A stretch of 64,000 nucleotides of DNA from Marinobacterium lutimaris (GCF_900108065.1 NZ_FNVQ01000006.1:1-64000), one strand, 5' to 3'; positions 27,601 to 37,073 are shown, counted from the stretch's first letter. Notes: generated by a model not told the origin, from the letters alone. Program-made: numbers and translations.

Positions 27601-28069
27601 CACTGAGCAGATACCCCAGCGCCATCGGAATACCGAACAGCGCCTTCAGCGCGGCGGCCAGAATAGCCGCCTCAATGGCAAAGAAGATAAAGGTGAAACT
27701 GGCGTAGATCAGCGAGGTGATGGTGGAGCCCAGGTAACCAAAGCCGGCCCCGCGGGTAAGCAGATCGATATCCAGGCCATTTTTGGCGGCGTGATAGACG
27801 ATCGGTACGCCGGTCACAAAGAAGAGCGAGCAGACCACCAGAATGGCGACCAGCGTATTGGTAAAACCGTAGGCCAGGGTCACCGCGGCGGCGATCCCTT
27901 CAAGCGCGAGAAACGCAGTGGCGCCGAGCGCGGTCATCGCCACGCGCTCGATACTCATCTTGCGCCCCTGGCGGGCGGTAAACCTGAGGGCGAAATCCTC
28001 CAGCGTCTGGTCCGCTACCCATTTGTTATAGCGGCGCCTGACCTTGTATATGCGTTGCGTCGCGCTCAT
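24680..28069 (-). CDS. Hybrid sensor kinase with NCS1-type permease input domain
   Basis: This 1129-aa membrane protein joins a transporter to a kinase. Residues ~1-490 contain about 12 hydrophobic segments resembling purine/cytosine permeases (NCS1; start FTARQGRKMSIERVAMTALGATAF). Residues ~500-540 hold eight Cys (CGVC at 503-506, then YC, CSLCC, CLDSC to 540), a likely metal-binding module. Two more membrane helices (~575-640) and a coiled coil lead to HisKA with His686 (ISHELRTPLQS), an HATPase domain (DTGVGID, GSGLGLTIVK) and a C-terminal REC domain (Asp971, LLDISMPGMNG). Expected ligand class is nucleobases/hydantoin-like nitrogen compounds; inference only. It overlaps the response regulator by 4 nt. 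Confidence 0.88.
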   Translation of the reverse strand: MSATQRIYKVRRRYNKWVADQTLEDFALRFTARQGRKMSIERVAMTALGATAFLALEGIAAAVTLAYGFTNTLVAILVVCSLFFVTGVPIVYHAAKNGLDIDLLTRGAGFGYLGSTITSLIYASFTFIFFAIEAAILAAALKALFGIPMALGYLLSAIAVIPVVTHGITAISRFQVGTQPIWLLLQVSALGLVIAHESERYEGWTNFVPRGLEHGAGFDLMLFGAAASVFFAMVAQIGEQVDYLRFMPEKTRENRKRWWFWLLLSGPGWVFIGAIKMLLGSFLAYLIFSETASVVAATDPTLMYQRVFNYLTHSEGAALLIAGVMVIISQMKINLTNAYAGSIAWSNFFSRLTHNHPGRVVWLVFNVTIALILMELGIYQALEAILGVFAIVAVSWLGSLSADLMINKPLGLSPKKVEFKRSHLYDVNPVGVGSMATAVLIGLLAYLGLFGDVARTLSHFISLGVCFVMVPLIGWATGGRYYLARDSLTLELLPEGKANRHTCGVCENRFEHEDMSYCPAYELPICSLCCSLDSRCLDSCKPEARFGHQVVGFLRLFFSPKWIRRIDSRLGRFVSLLLTVTLLLAGLMAIVYRQMDPATPQMAQLLAQALITLFFVLLIVAGVVTWLFLLAHESRVVAQQESNRQTLKLLQEIEAHEETDRELQAAKEVAERASEAKSRYMSGISHELRTPLQSIIGYAQLIQGRDSLEKADSEGLKIIHRSGQYLADLIEGLLDISRIEAGRLELCRGPVLLPELIVQLEQMFAFQAAQKGVNFISEVPERLPQVVMTDEKRLRQILINLLSNAVKYTPQGEVRFRLRYRNQVAEFVIEDTGVGIDKADLERVFDPFERVRTASTADLPGSGLGLTIVKLLTEIMGGDLQATSTPGEGSRFKVSLMLPWVDTPAAVAVQEPVIGYAGERKTVCVVDDDPVLRGLLSDMLQPLGFRVFEARDAAACLTLMAEVKPDLFLLDISMPGMNGLDLAAELRRQGHSEPILMLSADVQEQRRQPAGSAVYDDYLVKPVSSQLLLDRIGHFLKLDWARKQAKAPEPVKAETLVPLTSAAGEEVPDHPLVRELRGYAEIGYRRGVRQVLEQIQEAELLSSAQLAHLTQLSDGMQFGRLAEYLGQAK

Positions 28070-28318
28070 GCCGGTGCAAACTTCCCCGATTCGCCGCCAG
28101 GCATCGAAATAGTGCCCACCGGGTAAAAAGACGATCTTACATCATAAAGGAAGCCCGCTCCGGCGGCAGGTGCTTTCTTCATCTATATATAAGCATCTAC
28201 TAAAAACGATATACCCGGGCTGTAAGTGCGGCAATACTGGTTGAACTCCAGAGAGCGCTGTAGAATCCCCCCTCCACCTGACCGGCAAGCCCAAATTCGT
28301 TTCTCAAGGAGTTTTACC

Positions 28319-29653
28319 GTGCCCGGTAGCAAAATAACCTTTCTGATCGCTGTGGCGGTCGCTGCAGCGATCTATTTCCTGACGCCCTATGACCCGGCCC
28401 TGCGTACCGGCCTGGCCGTTCTGGCGCTGGTCGCAATCCTGTGGATGACCGAAACCTTCCACATCACGGTCACCGCGCTCCTGATCCCGGTACTGGCAGT
28501 ATTGACCGGAATATTTTCGACGGCCGATGCGCTGAAGAACTTCGCCAACCCGATCATTTTCCTGTTCCTCGGCGGTTTCGCCCTGGCAGCGGCGCTGAAT
28601 GAACAGGGGCTGGACCGCTACATCTCTACTCATGTGCTGAGGATCGCGCGCGGCCGTCTGGGCGCTGCAGCGATGCTGCTGTTCGTCACCGCAGCCGGTC
28701 TGTCGATGTGGATCTCCAACACCGCGACCACGGCGATGATGCTGCCGCTGGTACTGGGCCTGCTGAAGCAGCTGCCCTATGAAGACAACAAGCGCACCTA
28801 CTGGTTTGTCCTGCTGGGCCTGGCCTACTCCGCCAGCATCGGCGGTATCGGCACCATGGTGGGCAGCCCGCCCAACGCCATCGCCGCTGCGGCCGTGGGA
28901 CTGACCTTCCTTGACTGGCTGAAGATCGGCCTGCCGATTGTGATTGTCTCCTTCCCGCTGATGATCCTGATCCTCTGGCTGGTGATGCGCCCTGACCTGA
29001 ACCATCACTTCGAGCAGGCGGAAGACCACGAAAAACTGAACGGCGCGCAGTGGGCAACCCTGGGTGTATTCGGTCTTACCGTCTGCCTCTGGCTGTTCAG
29101 CAGCCCGATCTCCAAGCTGGTGGGCGTTACCAAGGGCTTTGACGCTCTGGTCGCCGTATTTGCCATCCTGATGCTCTGCATGCTCAAGCTGGTGACCTGG
29201 AAAGCGGTTGAGAAGTCTGCCGACTGGGGCGTACTGCTGCTGTTTGGCGGCGGCCTGACCCTGTCAGCCATGCTGAAAGAGACCGGTACCAGCCTGTTCC
29301 TGGCAAACGGCATCAGCGACATGCTTCACGGCGCGCCGATGGTGCTGTTTATCCTGGTGGTTGCGGCCTTCGTGGTGATGCTGACCGAGATCGCCAGCAA
29401 CACCGCCAGTAGCGCACTGCTGGTGCCGATTTTTGTCGGTATCGCCGGCGCCATGGGTATGCCGGAGGTGGTGATGGCGATGGTTATCGCGGTAGCGGCG
29501 TCCTGCGCCTTCATGCTGCCGGTGGCGACACCGCCCAACGCCATCGTCTATGGCTCGGGTGCTGTGCCCCAGTCGCAGATGATGCGGGCGGGTGTGGTGC
29601 TGAACGCTGCGATGACAGCCGTAATCACCGCTGCTGCGATGATGATGCTGTAA
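28319..29653 (+). CDS. DASS/SLC13-family sodium-anion symporter
   Basis: A 444-aa inner-membrane transporter, probably for di- or tricarboxylates (sulfate is an alternative for the family). Both SNT signature motifs are present: WISNTATTAMMLP in the first half and IASNTASSALLVP in the second, plus PVATPPNAIVYGSG near the end. The longest frame begins at 28226; I use GTG 28319 because AAGGAG sits 7 nt upstream and the protein then begins at the first membrane helix. Divergent from the permease-kinase. It appears to be a single-gene unit. Confidence 0.88.
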   Translation: MPGSKITFLIAVAVAAAIYFLTPYDPALRTGLAVLALVAILWMTETFHITVTALLIPVLAVLTGIFSTADALKNFANPIIFLFLGGFALAAALNEQGLDRYISTHVLRIARGRLGAAAMLLFVTAAGLSMWISNTATTAMMLPLVLGLLKQLPYEDNKRTYWFVLLGLAYSASIGGIGTMVGSPPNAIAAAAVGLTFLDWLKIGLPIVIVSFPLMILILWLVMRPDLNHHFEQAEDHEKLNGAQWATLGVFGLTVCLWLFSSPISKLVGVTKGFDALVAVFAILMLCMLKLVTWKAVEKSADWGVLLLFGGGLTLSAMLKETGTSLFLANGISDMLHGAPMVLFILVVAAFVVMLTEIASNTASSALLVPIFVGIAGAMGMPEVVMAMVIAVAASCAFMLPVATPPNAIVYGSGAVPQSQMMRAGVVLNAAMTAVITAAAMMML

Positions 29654-29796
29654 GAGTTGGATCTTGATTAAGGGGGGGCTCGACCTGAGCGCCCCTATCA
29701 ACCGCGCTGCTCACGACTCATTACTCAAAGAGCGGCGCGGTGTTTCCTCAAAGAGCGCTTAAAAGCCTTTCCTGAAGTATCTTCCCTGAAGAGCAC

Positions 29797-30204
29797 TCAC
29801 CCTTCTGCCGGCGGCAGACGCCGGATGTGCCCATCTGCATCGATAGCCACCTGCACACACTCACAGGCAGTGACCTTGCGCGGCACCTTGCCATCGGGAC
29901 AGAGCCCCCAGCATTCAACCTCAATGCGCAGCGAGCTGTGGCCACGTTCCAGCACCCGGGTGTAGAAGGAAAGAATTGTCCCCTGCAGCACCGGAGACAT
30001 AAACGTCATGCGGCCCACCGATACAGTGGCGATACGGCCCTGGGCTTCCTGCCCTGCACGAATCTCACTGGCGAGGACCGCCTGAGAGCTGACCCAGCCA
30101 CCATAGACATCGCCAAACATGTTCACGGCGTCATGTCCGGCAGGCAGCTGAAGGCTGAGTTCGCCTTCCGGTCGCAGCAGATGATCGTTCTCGTCAGTTC
30201 CCAT
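29797..30204 (-). CDS. Hotdog-fold thioesterase, YciA-like
   Basis: A 135-aa protein with the acyl-CoA thioesterase core: MFGDVYGGWVSSQ near residue 30 and VSVGRMTFMSPV, HSSLRIEVE. YciA-type enzymes release acyl groups from CoA. In those enzymes the helix after GGW carries an Asp in a QMD motif proposed as catalytic; here the matching triplet reads QAV, so activity may be lost or altered. The longest frame begins at 30258; ATG 30202-30204 directly follows a near-perfect Shine-Dalgarno GGAGGTGAT and is chosen. Convergent with the SLC13 gene. Confidence 0.75.
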   Translation of the reverse strand: MGTDENDHLLRPEGELSLQLPAGHDAVNMFGDVYGGWVSSQAVLASEIRAGQEAQGRIATVSVGRMTFMSPVLQGTILSFYTRVLERGHSSLRIEVECWGLCPDGKVPRKVTACECVQVAIDADGHIRRLPPAEG

Positions 30205-30338
30205 ATCACCTCCAATTAATATAAAGCTGGCTCTCGCTCCGGCCACCAGGGCCTCCATGCAACCAACTGCACCTATGATAATCGATTCGCAGATTAACCA
30301 AAGAGGACATTAAAAAAATCTCTATACCCAATTGGCGA

Positions 30339-30372
30339 CTGTAACAAATCAGTCATCTTTCAGATCTATAGT
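30339..30372 (+). promoter_or_regulatory. Pho box and -10 of the pst operon
   Basis: CTGTAACAAATCAGTCAT (30339-30356): two 7-bp half sites with a 4-bp AT spacer, in PhoB format. After 10 nt comes TATAGT (30367-30372), the usual PhoB-dependent promoter spacing. The pstS ATG is 53 bp further on. Confidence 0.8.
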
Positions 30373-30424
30373 GCCGCCCTATCAAGCTTCGATTCAAACA
30401 CTAGAGTTTTAAGAGGGAATCAGA

Positions 30425-31468
30425 ATGACTATGCGTAACAAGGCACTTGCTATCGCACTGACCGCTGCATCCGGTCTCGGTATGGCAAACGCCGCCGTTG
30501 CTCGTGACACCATCAGCATCGTTGGCTCATCCACTGTATACCCGTTCGCGACTGTTGTAGCAGAGCGCTTTGGTACCAACACTGAGTTCAACACTCCTAA
30601 GCTGGAATCTACCGGTTCAGGCGGTGGCATGAAGCTGTTCTGCGCAGGCATCGGTACTCAGCACCCGGACATCACCAACGCTTCCCGTCGCATGAAGCCG
30701 TCCGAGTTCGAACTGTGCCAGAGCAACGGTGTTGAAGAGATCACTGAATTCCGCATCGGTTCTGACGGTATCGTTATCGCCAGCTCTAACGAAGCAGAAA
30801 ACCTGGACATCTCCCTGAAGCAGCTGTTCCTGGCTCTGGGCGCCAAGATCCCGGTTGACGGCAAGTGGGTTGCTAACCCGAACAAAAACTGGAGCGACGT
30901 TGACTCCAGCCTGCCGAACAAACCGATCCGTGTAATGGGCCCGCCGCCGACTTCCGGTACCCGTGACTCCTTCAACGAACTGGCCCTGGCGGCTGGTTGT
31001 GACGAACTGCCGGAAACTGCAGACCTGAGCAAGGACGATCACAAAGCGAACTGTGAAAGCATCCGTGAAGACGGCGCCTTCATCGAAGCTGGCGAGAACG
31101 ACAACCTGATCGTTCAGAAACTGATCAGCGATCACGGAATGTACGGCGTATTCGGCTTCAGCTTCCTGGAAGAGAACGCTGACCGTCTGCAGGCTGCCAA
31201 GCTGAACGGCATGGTTCCGACCGCTGAAGATATCGCTGCCGACAAGTACCCGGTTGCCCGTTCACTGTTCTTCTACGTGAAGAAAGCACACATCGGTGTT
31301 GTTCCGGGTATCCAGGAATACATCAACGAGTTCACCAGCAACGGTGCCCTGGGTGCCAACGGTTACCTCAAGGATGTAGGTCTGATCATCCCGCCGCGCG
31401 AGCAGCTGGCTAACCTGATGGACAAGGCTGAAAACCTGACCAACCTGACGATCGAAGAGCTTCAGTAA
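30425..31468 (+). CDS. pstS: Phosphate ABC transporter substrate-binding protein PstS
   Basis: Periplasmic high-affinity phosphate receptor, 347 aa. It has a signal peptide (about 1-26, ending AAVA), the phosphate-loop motif IVGSSTVYPFATVVAE, and STGSGGGMKLFCAG and SGTRDSFNELAL, which supply the phosphate ligands. It is the first gene of the PhoB-controlled pst operon. A hairpin with a short T-run separates it from pstC and probably lets pstS be made in excess. Codon use is very even and C/T-biased, consistent with high expression. Confidence 0.95.
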   Translation: MTMRNKALAIALTAASGLGMANAAVARDTISIVGSSTVYPFATVVAERFGTNTEFNTPKLESTGSGGGMKLFCAGIGTQHPDITNASRRMKPSEFELCQSNGVEEITEFRIGSDGIVIASSNEAENLDISLKQLFLALGAKIPVDGKWVANPNKNWSDVDSSLPNKPIRVMGPPPTSGTRDSFNELALAAGCDELPETADLSKDDHKANCESIREDGAFIEAGENDNLIVQKLISDHGMYGVFGFSFLEENADRLQAAKLNGMVPTAEDIAADKYPVARSLFFYVKKAHIGVVPGIQEYINEFTSNGALGANGYLKDVGLIIPPREQLANLMDKAENLTNLTIEELQ

Positions 31469-31494
31469 AACGTCAGGATCAACCTGGTCCTACA

Positions 31495-31528
31495 GGGTGT
31501 GGTCCTTATAAAAGGCCCACACCCTTTT
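31495..31528 (+). terminator. Leaky terminator between pstS and pstC
   Basis: GGGTGTGGtCC (31495-31505) pairs with GGcCCACACCC (31514-31524), followed by TTTT. Likely partial termination, giving more pstS than pstCAB. Confidence 0.65.
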
Positions 31529-31632
31529 GCACGTCTGGAGCGAGAAAAATAAACTCTCCTTTTCAAGCCGTGCAGGCGCCTCAAATCCACTGATTAGAGC
31601 GCCCCACAGAAACATCGCAGACAGGTAGATAC

Positions 31633-33021
31633 ATGCAACCGGCAAACCTGCTTCTTATCACGCTGGCATTCGCCGCCATCGCTTACGGGCTCGGCTACTT
31701 CCGCTCCCGCGCACTGGCAATGCCTCTGGGTGGGATCCGACATCTCAAGTCGCTTCCTTTTTACTATGGCGCACGCGCCGCACTCTGGTGCGGTATTCCG
31801 GCTCTGATCGTTCTTGGACTATGGGCGGCCTTTCAGGGGCACGTTATCCAGACGCTCGTCATTGGAACGCTGCCGGAAAATCTGCTGCCGGGTAATGAGG
31901 GCGAGGCCAGCCTGCTGCTCAGCAAGATCAGCAACATAGCCTCCGGCGCTCTGCCGAAGGATTTTGCGGATCCGGCCATCGTCGCGGCTGCAGATCTGCT
32001 GGTCCACCTGCGTGAACAGAGCCTGATGTACATGACCGCACTGGTAGTCGCGGTAGCTGTACTTGCCGGTTTTATTGCCTGGGTTCGAATCCATCCGACT
32101 CTGAATGCCAGGGTTCAAGTTGAAGCCACGCTGAAATGGATATTCTTCTCCTGCGCAGCTCTGGCGATTCTGACCACTGTCGGCATCATCTTCTCTGTGG
32201 CGCTGGAAACATTCAGCTTCTTCCAGAAGATCTCGTTTATCGACTTTATTTTCGGTAGCCACTGGAGCCCGCAGACCGCTCTGCGCGCCGACCAGGTTGC
32301 TGCCGAAGGTGCCTTCGGCATGATCCCGCTGTTCACCGGGACCCTGCTGATCTCCTCTATCGCTATGCTGGTGGCGGTACCTGTGGGCCTGATGTCCGCG
32401 ATCTACCTGTCCGAGTACGCCAACCCACGCGTGCGTGGCATCGTTAAGCCGCTGCTCGAGATGCTCGCCGGTGTACCGACGGTGGTTTATGGCTTCTTCG
32501 CCGCACTCACAGTGGCGCCGTTTATCAGCGATCTGGCCGCCAGCCTGGGTATCGAAGCCTCATCGCAGAGTGCGCTGGCAGCCGGTGCGGTCATGGGCAT
32601 CATGATCATCCCGTTCGTTTCTTCACTGTCGGACGACGTGATCAACGCCGTGCCCCAGTCCCTGCGTGACGGATCCCTGGCACTGGGTGCGACCCAGTCG
32701 GAAACCATGAAAAAGGTGATCTTCCCGGCGGCACTGCCCGGCATCATGGGCGGTATTCTGCTGGCGGTATCCCGCGCCATCGGTGAAACCATGATCGTGG
32801 TGATGGCGGCTGGTCTGGCGGCAAACCTGACCGGTAACCCGCTGGAAACAGTGACCACCGTAACCGTTCAGATCGTGACCCTGCTGACCGGGGACCAGGA
32901 ATTCGACAGCGCCAAGACGCTGGCTGCATTCGCGCTGGGTGCAATGCTGTTCCTGTCCACGCTGGTGCTGAACATTCTCGCCCTGCATATCGTGCGCAAG
33001 TATCGGGAACAATATGACTAA
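31633..33021 (+). CDS. pstC: Phosphate ABC transporter permease PstC
   Basis: Inner-membrane subunit of the phosphate importer, 462 aa, longer than E. coli PstC because of an N-terminal extension with extra membrane segments and a loop (about residues 1-190). The permease core has YLSEYANPRVRGIVKPLLEMLAGVPTVVYGFF and the EAA-like loop SLALGATQSETMKKVIFPAALPGIMGGILLAVSRAIGETM. It overlaps pstA by 8 nt. Confidence 0.94.
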   Translation: MQPANLLLITLAFAAIAYGLGYFRSRALAMPLGGIRHLKSLPFYYGARAALWCGIPALIVLGLWAAFQGHVIQTLVIGTLPENLLPGNEGEASLLLSKISNIASGALPKDFADPAIVAAADLLVHLREQSLMYMTALVVAVAVLAGFIAWVRIHPTLNARVQVEATLKWIFFSCAALAILTTVGIIFSVALETFSFFQKISFIDFIFGSHWSPQTALRADQVAAEGAFGMIPLFTGTLLISSIAMLVAVPVGLMSAIYLSEYANPRVRGIVKPLLEMLAGVPTVVYGFFAALTVAPFISDLAASLGIEASSQSALAAGAVMGIMIIPFVSSLSDDVINAVPQSLRDGSLALGATQSETMKKVIFPAALPGIMGGILLAVSRAIGETMIVVMAAGLAANLTGNPLETVTTVTVQIVTLLTGDQEFDSAKTLAAFALGAMLFLSTLVLNILALHIVRKYREQYD

Positions 33022-34285
33022 TCACACTCAGGCGGAGATCGTCCGCAAGTCACTGAAAAAGCGCTATCGCAAGGAAAAGCGGTTCCGCGCCTACGGCATC
33101 CTGGCTATCGCCATTGCCCTGTCGGCACTGGTGGTGCTCTTTACCGATATCATCGGCAAGGGCTACACCGGTTTTATGAAAACCAGCCTGAATCTGGAGG
33201 TCGAGCTCAACCAGGAGATGATGTTCCTGGATGATGCCACCGATCCGAAGCAGATCCGCATGGCCGACTTCGTCGAGCCGCTGGTACAGGCGCTGATGAA
33301 AGAGATTCCGGGCGCCACCGAGGCTGACCGGGATGAAGTACGTACGCTGATCAACCCGTACGCATCCGCAGACCTGCGAGAAGCCCTGGTCAACAACCCG
33401 GAATGGCTGGGTACCACCCGTGAGATGAACCTGCTGGCTCACACCGACGTGGACGTTTACGTCAAACACGCCGGTGACAGCGCCTACTCCATCAAGCTGT
33501 CTGAACAGCAGCGCGAGTGGGTCGATCAGCTGGTGGAGAAAGGCGTGGTTGAAGTCGGTTTCAACGATACCTTCTTTGAGGGTGGTGACTCCCGTGATCC
33601 GTCACGTGCCGGTATCCTCGGCGCCGTTGTTGGTTCACTGCTGACCATGTTTATCACGCTGATTCTGTCCTTCCCGATCGGGGTGGCTGCAGCGATCTAC
33701 CTGGAAGAGTTCGCACCGCAGAACAAGCTGACCGACTTTATCGAGGTCAACATCAACAACCTGGCAGCGGTACCGTCGATTATTTTCGGTCTGCTGGGTC
33801 TTGCGGTGTTTATCGGCCTGTTCGGTATGCCGCGCTCGGTGCCGGTAGTGGGCGGTCTGGTACTGACCCTGATGACGCTGCCGACGATCATTATCTCGAG
33901 CCGCGCAGCGATCAAGAGTGTTCCGCCTTCGATCCGTGAAGCGGCTGCCGGTATTGGCGCATCAAAAATGCAGGTTGTACTGCATCACGTCCTGCCGCTG
34001 GCCCTGCCGGGTATGCTGACCGGCTCCATCATCGGTATGGCGCAGGCACTGGGTGAAACCGCACCGCTGCTGCTGATCGGCATGGTCGCCTTTATCGTGG
34101 ATGTCCCGGGAGGCTTCCTCGACTCGGCTACCGTCCTGCCGGTCCAGGTTTTCCTGTGGGCAGGCAGCCCGGAGCTGGCCTTTATAGAACGAGCTTCGGC
34201 CGCCATCATGGTGCTGCTGAGCTTCCTGATCAGTATGAATGCATTAGCCATCTGGCTGCGTAAACGCCTTGAGCGCCGGTGGTAA
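33014..34285 (+). CDS. pstA: Phosphate ABC transporter permease PstA
   Basis: Second membrane subunit, 423 aa. One N-terminal helix is followed by a ~150-residue predicted periplasmic insertion (rich in Asp/Glu/Gln), then the permease core with [35 protein letters not shown] and the ATP-subunit contact loop [30 protein letters not shown]. The extended form with a large exported domain also occurs in Pseudomonas-type Pst systems. Overlaps pstC by 8 nt; pstB follows after 11 bp. Confidence 0.94.
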   Translation: MTNHTQAEIVRKSLKKRYRKEKRFRAYGILAIAIALSALVVLFTDIIGKGYTGFMKTSLNLEVELNQEMMFLDDATDPKQIRMADFVEPLVQALMKEIPGATEADRDEVRTLINPYASADLREALVNNPEWLGTTREMNLLAHTDVDVYVKHAGDSAYSIKLSEQQREWVDQLVEKGVVEVGFNDTFFEGGDSRDPSRAGILGAVVGSLLTMFITLILSFPIGVAAAIYLEEFAPQNKLTDFIEVNINNLAAVPSIIFGLLGLAVFIGLFGMPRSVPVVGGLVLTLMTLPTIIISSRAAIKSVPPSIREAAAGIGASKMQVVLHHVLPLALPGMLTGSIIGMAQALGETAPLLLIGMVAFIVDVPGGFLDSATVLPVQVFLWAGSPELAFIERASAAIMVLLSFLISMNALAIWLRKRLERRW

Positions 34286-34296
34286 GGAGATCTGAG

Positions 34297-35196
34297 ATGA
34301 CAAGTATTCCTGCAAATGCAAATATGTCCGAAAAAACCCTCCACGATGAGAATCAGGAGCTGCCGACCTTGGCCGAAGAAGCAAGTCATACCGGCGAATC
34401 GATCGTCGAAGGAAAAACCGTCGGCACTCCGTACGCAGACGACGCCAAATTCAAGCTGCGCGACGTAGAAGTGTTCTACGGCGAAAACCGCGCCATCAAG
34501 AGCGTAAGTCTGGATATCGCCACCAATGAAGTAATCGCCTTCATCGGCCCTTCAGGTTGCGGTAAGTCCACCTTCCTGCGCAGCCTGAACCGCATGAACG
34601 ACAGCGTCGAGAGCTGCCGCGTCAAAGGTACCCTCGAGCTGGATGGCCAGGATCTGTATGACCCGCGCCAGGATGTGGTTGAACTGCGCGCCCGCGTGGG
34701 CATGGTGTTCCAGAAGCCGAACCCCTTCCCGAAGTCGATCTACGATAACGTCGCCTACGGCCCGCGCATCCATGGCCTGGCCAACCGCAAGTCAGATCTC
34801 GATGACATCGTCGAGAGCAGCCTGCGTAAGGCCGGTCTCTGGGATGAGGTGAAGGATCGTCTGGATGCGACCGCAACCGGCATGTCCGGCGGTCAGCAGC
34901 AGCGTCTGTGTATCGCCCGTACCATCGCCGTGAGCCCTGAAGTTGTACTGATGGATGAGCCCTGCTCAGCACTGGACCCGATCGCTACCGCCAAGGTGGA
35001 AGAGCTGATCGCAGAACTGTCACAGAGCTACACCATCGTGATCGTGACCCACTCCATGCAGCAGGCGGCGCGTGTTTCTCACCGTACCGCCTACTTCCAC
35101 CTGGGCCACCTGGTCGAGGTAAACGACACCAGCACCGTGTTCACCGCTCCCGAACACCAGATGACCGAATCCTACATCACCGGCCGCTTCGGCTGA
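34297..35196 (+). CDS. pstB: Phosphate ABC transporter ATP-binding protein PstB
   Basis: ATPase of the phosphate importer. I start at ATG 34297, which has AAGGAGA 7 nt upstream, instead of the upstream ATG at 34279 that would overlap pstA; this gives 299 aa. Motifs: Walker [14 protein letters not shown]-loop [21 protein letters not shown] (PstB-specific), signature [13 protein letters not shown] and Walker [14 protein letters not shown]. The ~45-residue Glu/Thr-rich N-terminal extension before [11 protein letters not shown] is longer than in E. coli. A strong terminator follows. Confidence 0.95.
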   Translation: MTSIPANANMSEKTLHDENQELPTLAEEASHTGESIVEGKTVGTPYADDAKFKLRDVEVFYGENRAIKSVSLDIATNEVIAFIGPSGCGKSTFLRSLNRMNDSVESCRVKGTLELDGQDLYDPRQDVVELRARVGMVFQKPNPFPKSIYDNVAYGPRIHGLANRKSDLDDIVESSLRKAGLWDEVKDRLDATATGMSGGQQQRLCIARTIAVSPEVVLMDEPCSALDPIATAKVEELIAELSQSYTIVIVTHSMQQAARVSHRTAYFHLGHLVEVNDTSTVFTAPEHQMTESYITGRFG

Positions 35197-35220
35197 GCCG
35201 GTTCAGGTTTTCGATCCAGG

Positions 35221-35245
35221 GGCGCTCATTTGAGCGCCTTTTTTG
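35221..35245 (+). terminator. Rho-independent terminator after pstB
   Basis: GGCGCTCA-TT-TGAGCGCC followed by TTTTTTG (35221-35245); ends the pstCAB transcript before the chemoreceptor gene. Confidence 0.9.
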
Positions 35246-35260
35246 TAACTTAAAAGTAAC
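35243..35260 (+). promoter_or_regulatory. Candidate Pho box before the chemoreceptor gene
   Basis: TTGTAACTTAAAAGTAAC: half sites TTGTAAC and AAGTAAC with a 4-bp TTAA spacer, overlapping the T-run of the pstB terminator. A weak -10-like TACCCT lies 10 nt downstream. The format fits PhoB but the second half site is poor. Confidence 0.4.
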
Positions 35261-35305
35261 AAATTCTCATTACCCTGCCGGATTCATAGTCCCGCAGGAG
35301 TTGTT

Positions 35306-36913
35306 ATGTTTGGCACTGTCCGCTTTCGGATACTATTTTTTGCAGCTCTCTGCCTGCTGGCACTGGCGGGCCTTGCCGCTCTCTCCTGGAGCATCATCGT
35401 TAAGGCCGAAACGGCGTCCAATAACCTGATTGAGCAGCAGCTCAAGGAAAGCTGGTTATTGAGCGACCTGGGCCAGGATCACCATCGGCTGCAGGATCTT
35501 GCCTACAAGACCAAGGGCCAACTGCTGCTCTGGGACGAGATCACCCCCAGCTTTACCGAACTTAGAGAGTCCCTGCCCCAACACTGGCAGGCAGCCTCCG
35601 ACAACCCTGGTCTCAGCGAATGGACCAACGCACACCAGGCTGACTTTGAGCGCGTGATCGCGCTGATGGAACGGATGGTCGAGGGGATCGAGGCCAAAAG
35701 CTATTACCAGATCGGCAAGGTGGTCGATTTTGACCTGGTACCGGCCATGGAGCCGATGCTAAGCGCCATCAGCGAACGTCAGCGTACCAACCGCGAAGAT
35801 TTGTCCGGCGCCGCACAGGGCCTGATCAGCTTCCTCGCTGACCAGCAGAACTTTCTGTTCATCGGCTCCGGTGTATTTCTGATCATCGTGATCGGCATGA
35901 CACTCTGGCTTAACCGGACTGTGATTATCCATCTGCTGACCATGGAGCGGGGTCTGATTACCATGGAGCGCGATGCGGACCTGCGCACCACACCGGAACT
36001 CAAGGGCAAGGATGAGGTGGCCAATGTCAGTCAGGCTATCCGTCGCCTGGTAGAGCGTTTCCGCCACTTTATCGCTGATATTCAGCAGGCAGCGACCGCC
36101 CTGACCGAGCGCTCCTCTCAGTTGGACGCCGAGGCGGAATCACTGCAGAGCACCTCCGGCAAGACCCTGCAGCTGATCAATGACGTGAACACCTCGATGG
36201 AGAGCATCATCGATCAGACCGAGTCGATCGAGACGGCGATGGGTCACTCACTGGCTACGGTCAATGAAGCGATCGCCGCCAACACCGAAGCCCAGAAAGG
36301 GATGGCCAGCAGCGCCCGGGCCGCCGAAAATACCGTGGAGATCATCGCTCAGGTGGGCGACTCGATCACCTCCCTGACCGAATCCAGCGGCAAGATCAGC
36401 CAGGTGATCGATATCATCGCCGAGATCGCCGAACAGACCAATCTGCTGGCACTTAACGCAGCGATCGAAGCGGCCCGCGCCGGCGAGCACGGCCGAGGCT
36501 TTGCGGTGGTAGCCGATGAGGTCCGCGTGCTTTCCCAGCGCACCGCAGATTCCACCCGTGATATCCGCCAATGGGTAGGAGACCTTTCCGAGGGTGTCGA
36601 GGGCGTGGGCCGACAGCTCGATTCCATGCGTGCAGCGGGCAACGAAAACCGCGCCCATATCACCACACTGCACAGTTTCCTCGAGCAACTGCAGGGACGT
36701 TTCATCGAAATGGAGCGCCACAGCGAGGGCGTCAGTAGCGCCATCGCTACTCAGCGCGACGAAAGTGGCCGCATCGGCCGGCGTGCTCAGGCGCTACGCG
36801 AGAGCGCCGATTCGCTGGGTCTGTGCGTAGAGAATACGCGCTCGGTTAGCGATGCCCTGCGGCAGGAGTCGGGCTCCATGCAAACACTGATCGCACGCTT
36901 CAAAACCTCGTGA
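35306..36913 (+). CDS. Methyl-accepting chemotaxis protein, probable phosphate-linked receptor
   Basis: A 535-aa transmembrane chemoreceptor. N-terminal helix (about 6-30), a ~155-residue periplasmic sensor domain that looks all-helical (four-helix-bundle type), a second helix (about 190-210), a HAMP-like segment, and a signalling domain with the conserved tip [21 protein letters not shown] and [10 protein letters not shown]. It ends without a CheR-docking pentapeptide. Placement between pstB and phoU, with a possible Pho box, suggests phosphate taxis, as known for CtpL/CtpH in Pseudomonas; this is inference, and the ligand site is not recognised. Confidence 0.88.
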   Translation: MFGTVRFRILFFAALCLLALAGLAALSWSIIVKAETASNNLIEQQLKESWLLSDLGQDHHRLQDLAYKTKGQLLLWDEITPSFTELRESLPQHWQAASDNPGLSEWTNAHQADFERVIALMERMVEGIEAKSYYQIGKVVDFDLVPAMEPMLSAISERQRTNREDLSGAAQGLISFLADQQNFLFIGSGVFLIIVIGMTLWLNRTVIIHLLTMERGLITMERDADLRTTPELKGKDEVANVSQAIRRLVERFRHFIADIQQAATALTERSSQLDAEAESLQSTSGKTLQLINDVNTSMESIIDQTESIETAMGHSLATVNEAIAANTEAQKGMASSARAAENTVEIIAQVGDSITSLTESSGKISQVIDIIAEIAEQTNLLALNAAIEAARAGEHGRGFAVVADEVRVLSQRTADSTRDIRQWVGDLSEGVEGVGRQLDSMRAAGNENRAHITTLHSFLEQLQGRFIEMERHSEGVSSAIATQRDESGRIGRRAQALRESADSLGLCVENTRSVSDALRQESGSMQTLIARFKTS

Positions 36914-36934
36914 AAAGCACTGATTTTTTATGGT

Positions 36935-36983
36935 TTTTCACGAAACTGTCACAAATGCAATGTACGTTGGCAGCCTCTATAAT
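36935..36983 (+). promoter_or_regulatory. Candidate PhoB-type promoter of phoU
   Basis: TTTTCAC-GAAA-CTGTCAC at 36935-36952 has one strong half site (CTGTCAC); a further weak unit GCAATGT lies 11 bp on. A consensus TATAAT is at 36978-36983 without a good -35, suggesting activator dependence. Distance from the strong half site to -10 is 25 nt, longer than usual, so the call is tentative. Confidence 0.4.
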
Positions 36984-37073
36984 TTCGACTGATGTTAAAG
37001 CAAAAGTTGAATCCGAAGTTTACCCAATTCCCCAGTTTCCAGGCTGCCACAGACCCCGACGGAGAGCGTAACC

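Noticed and set aside
29724..29757. 11-bp direct repeat CTCAAAGAGCG, two copies 23 bp apart
   Set aside because: Lies in a short convergent gap; two short copies alone do not support an element or a binding site.
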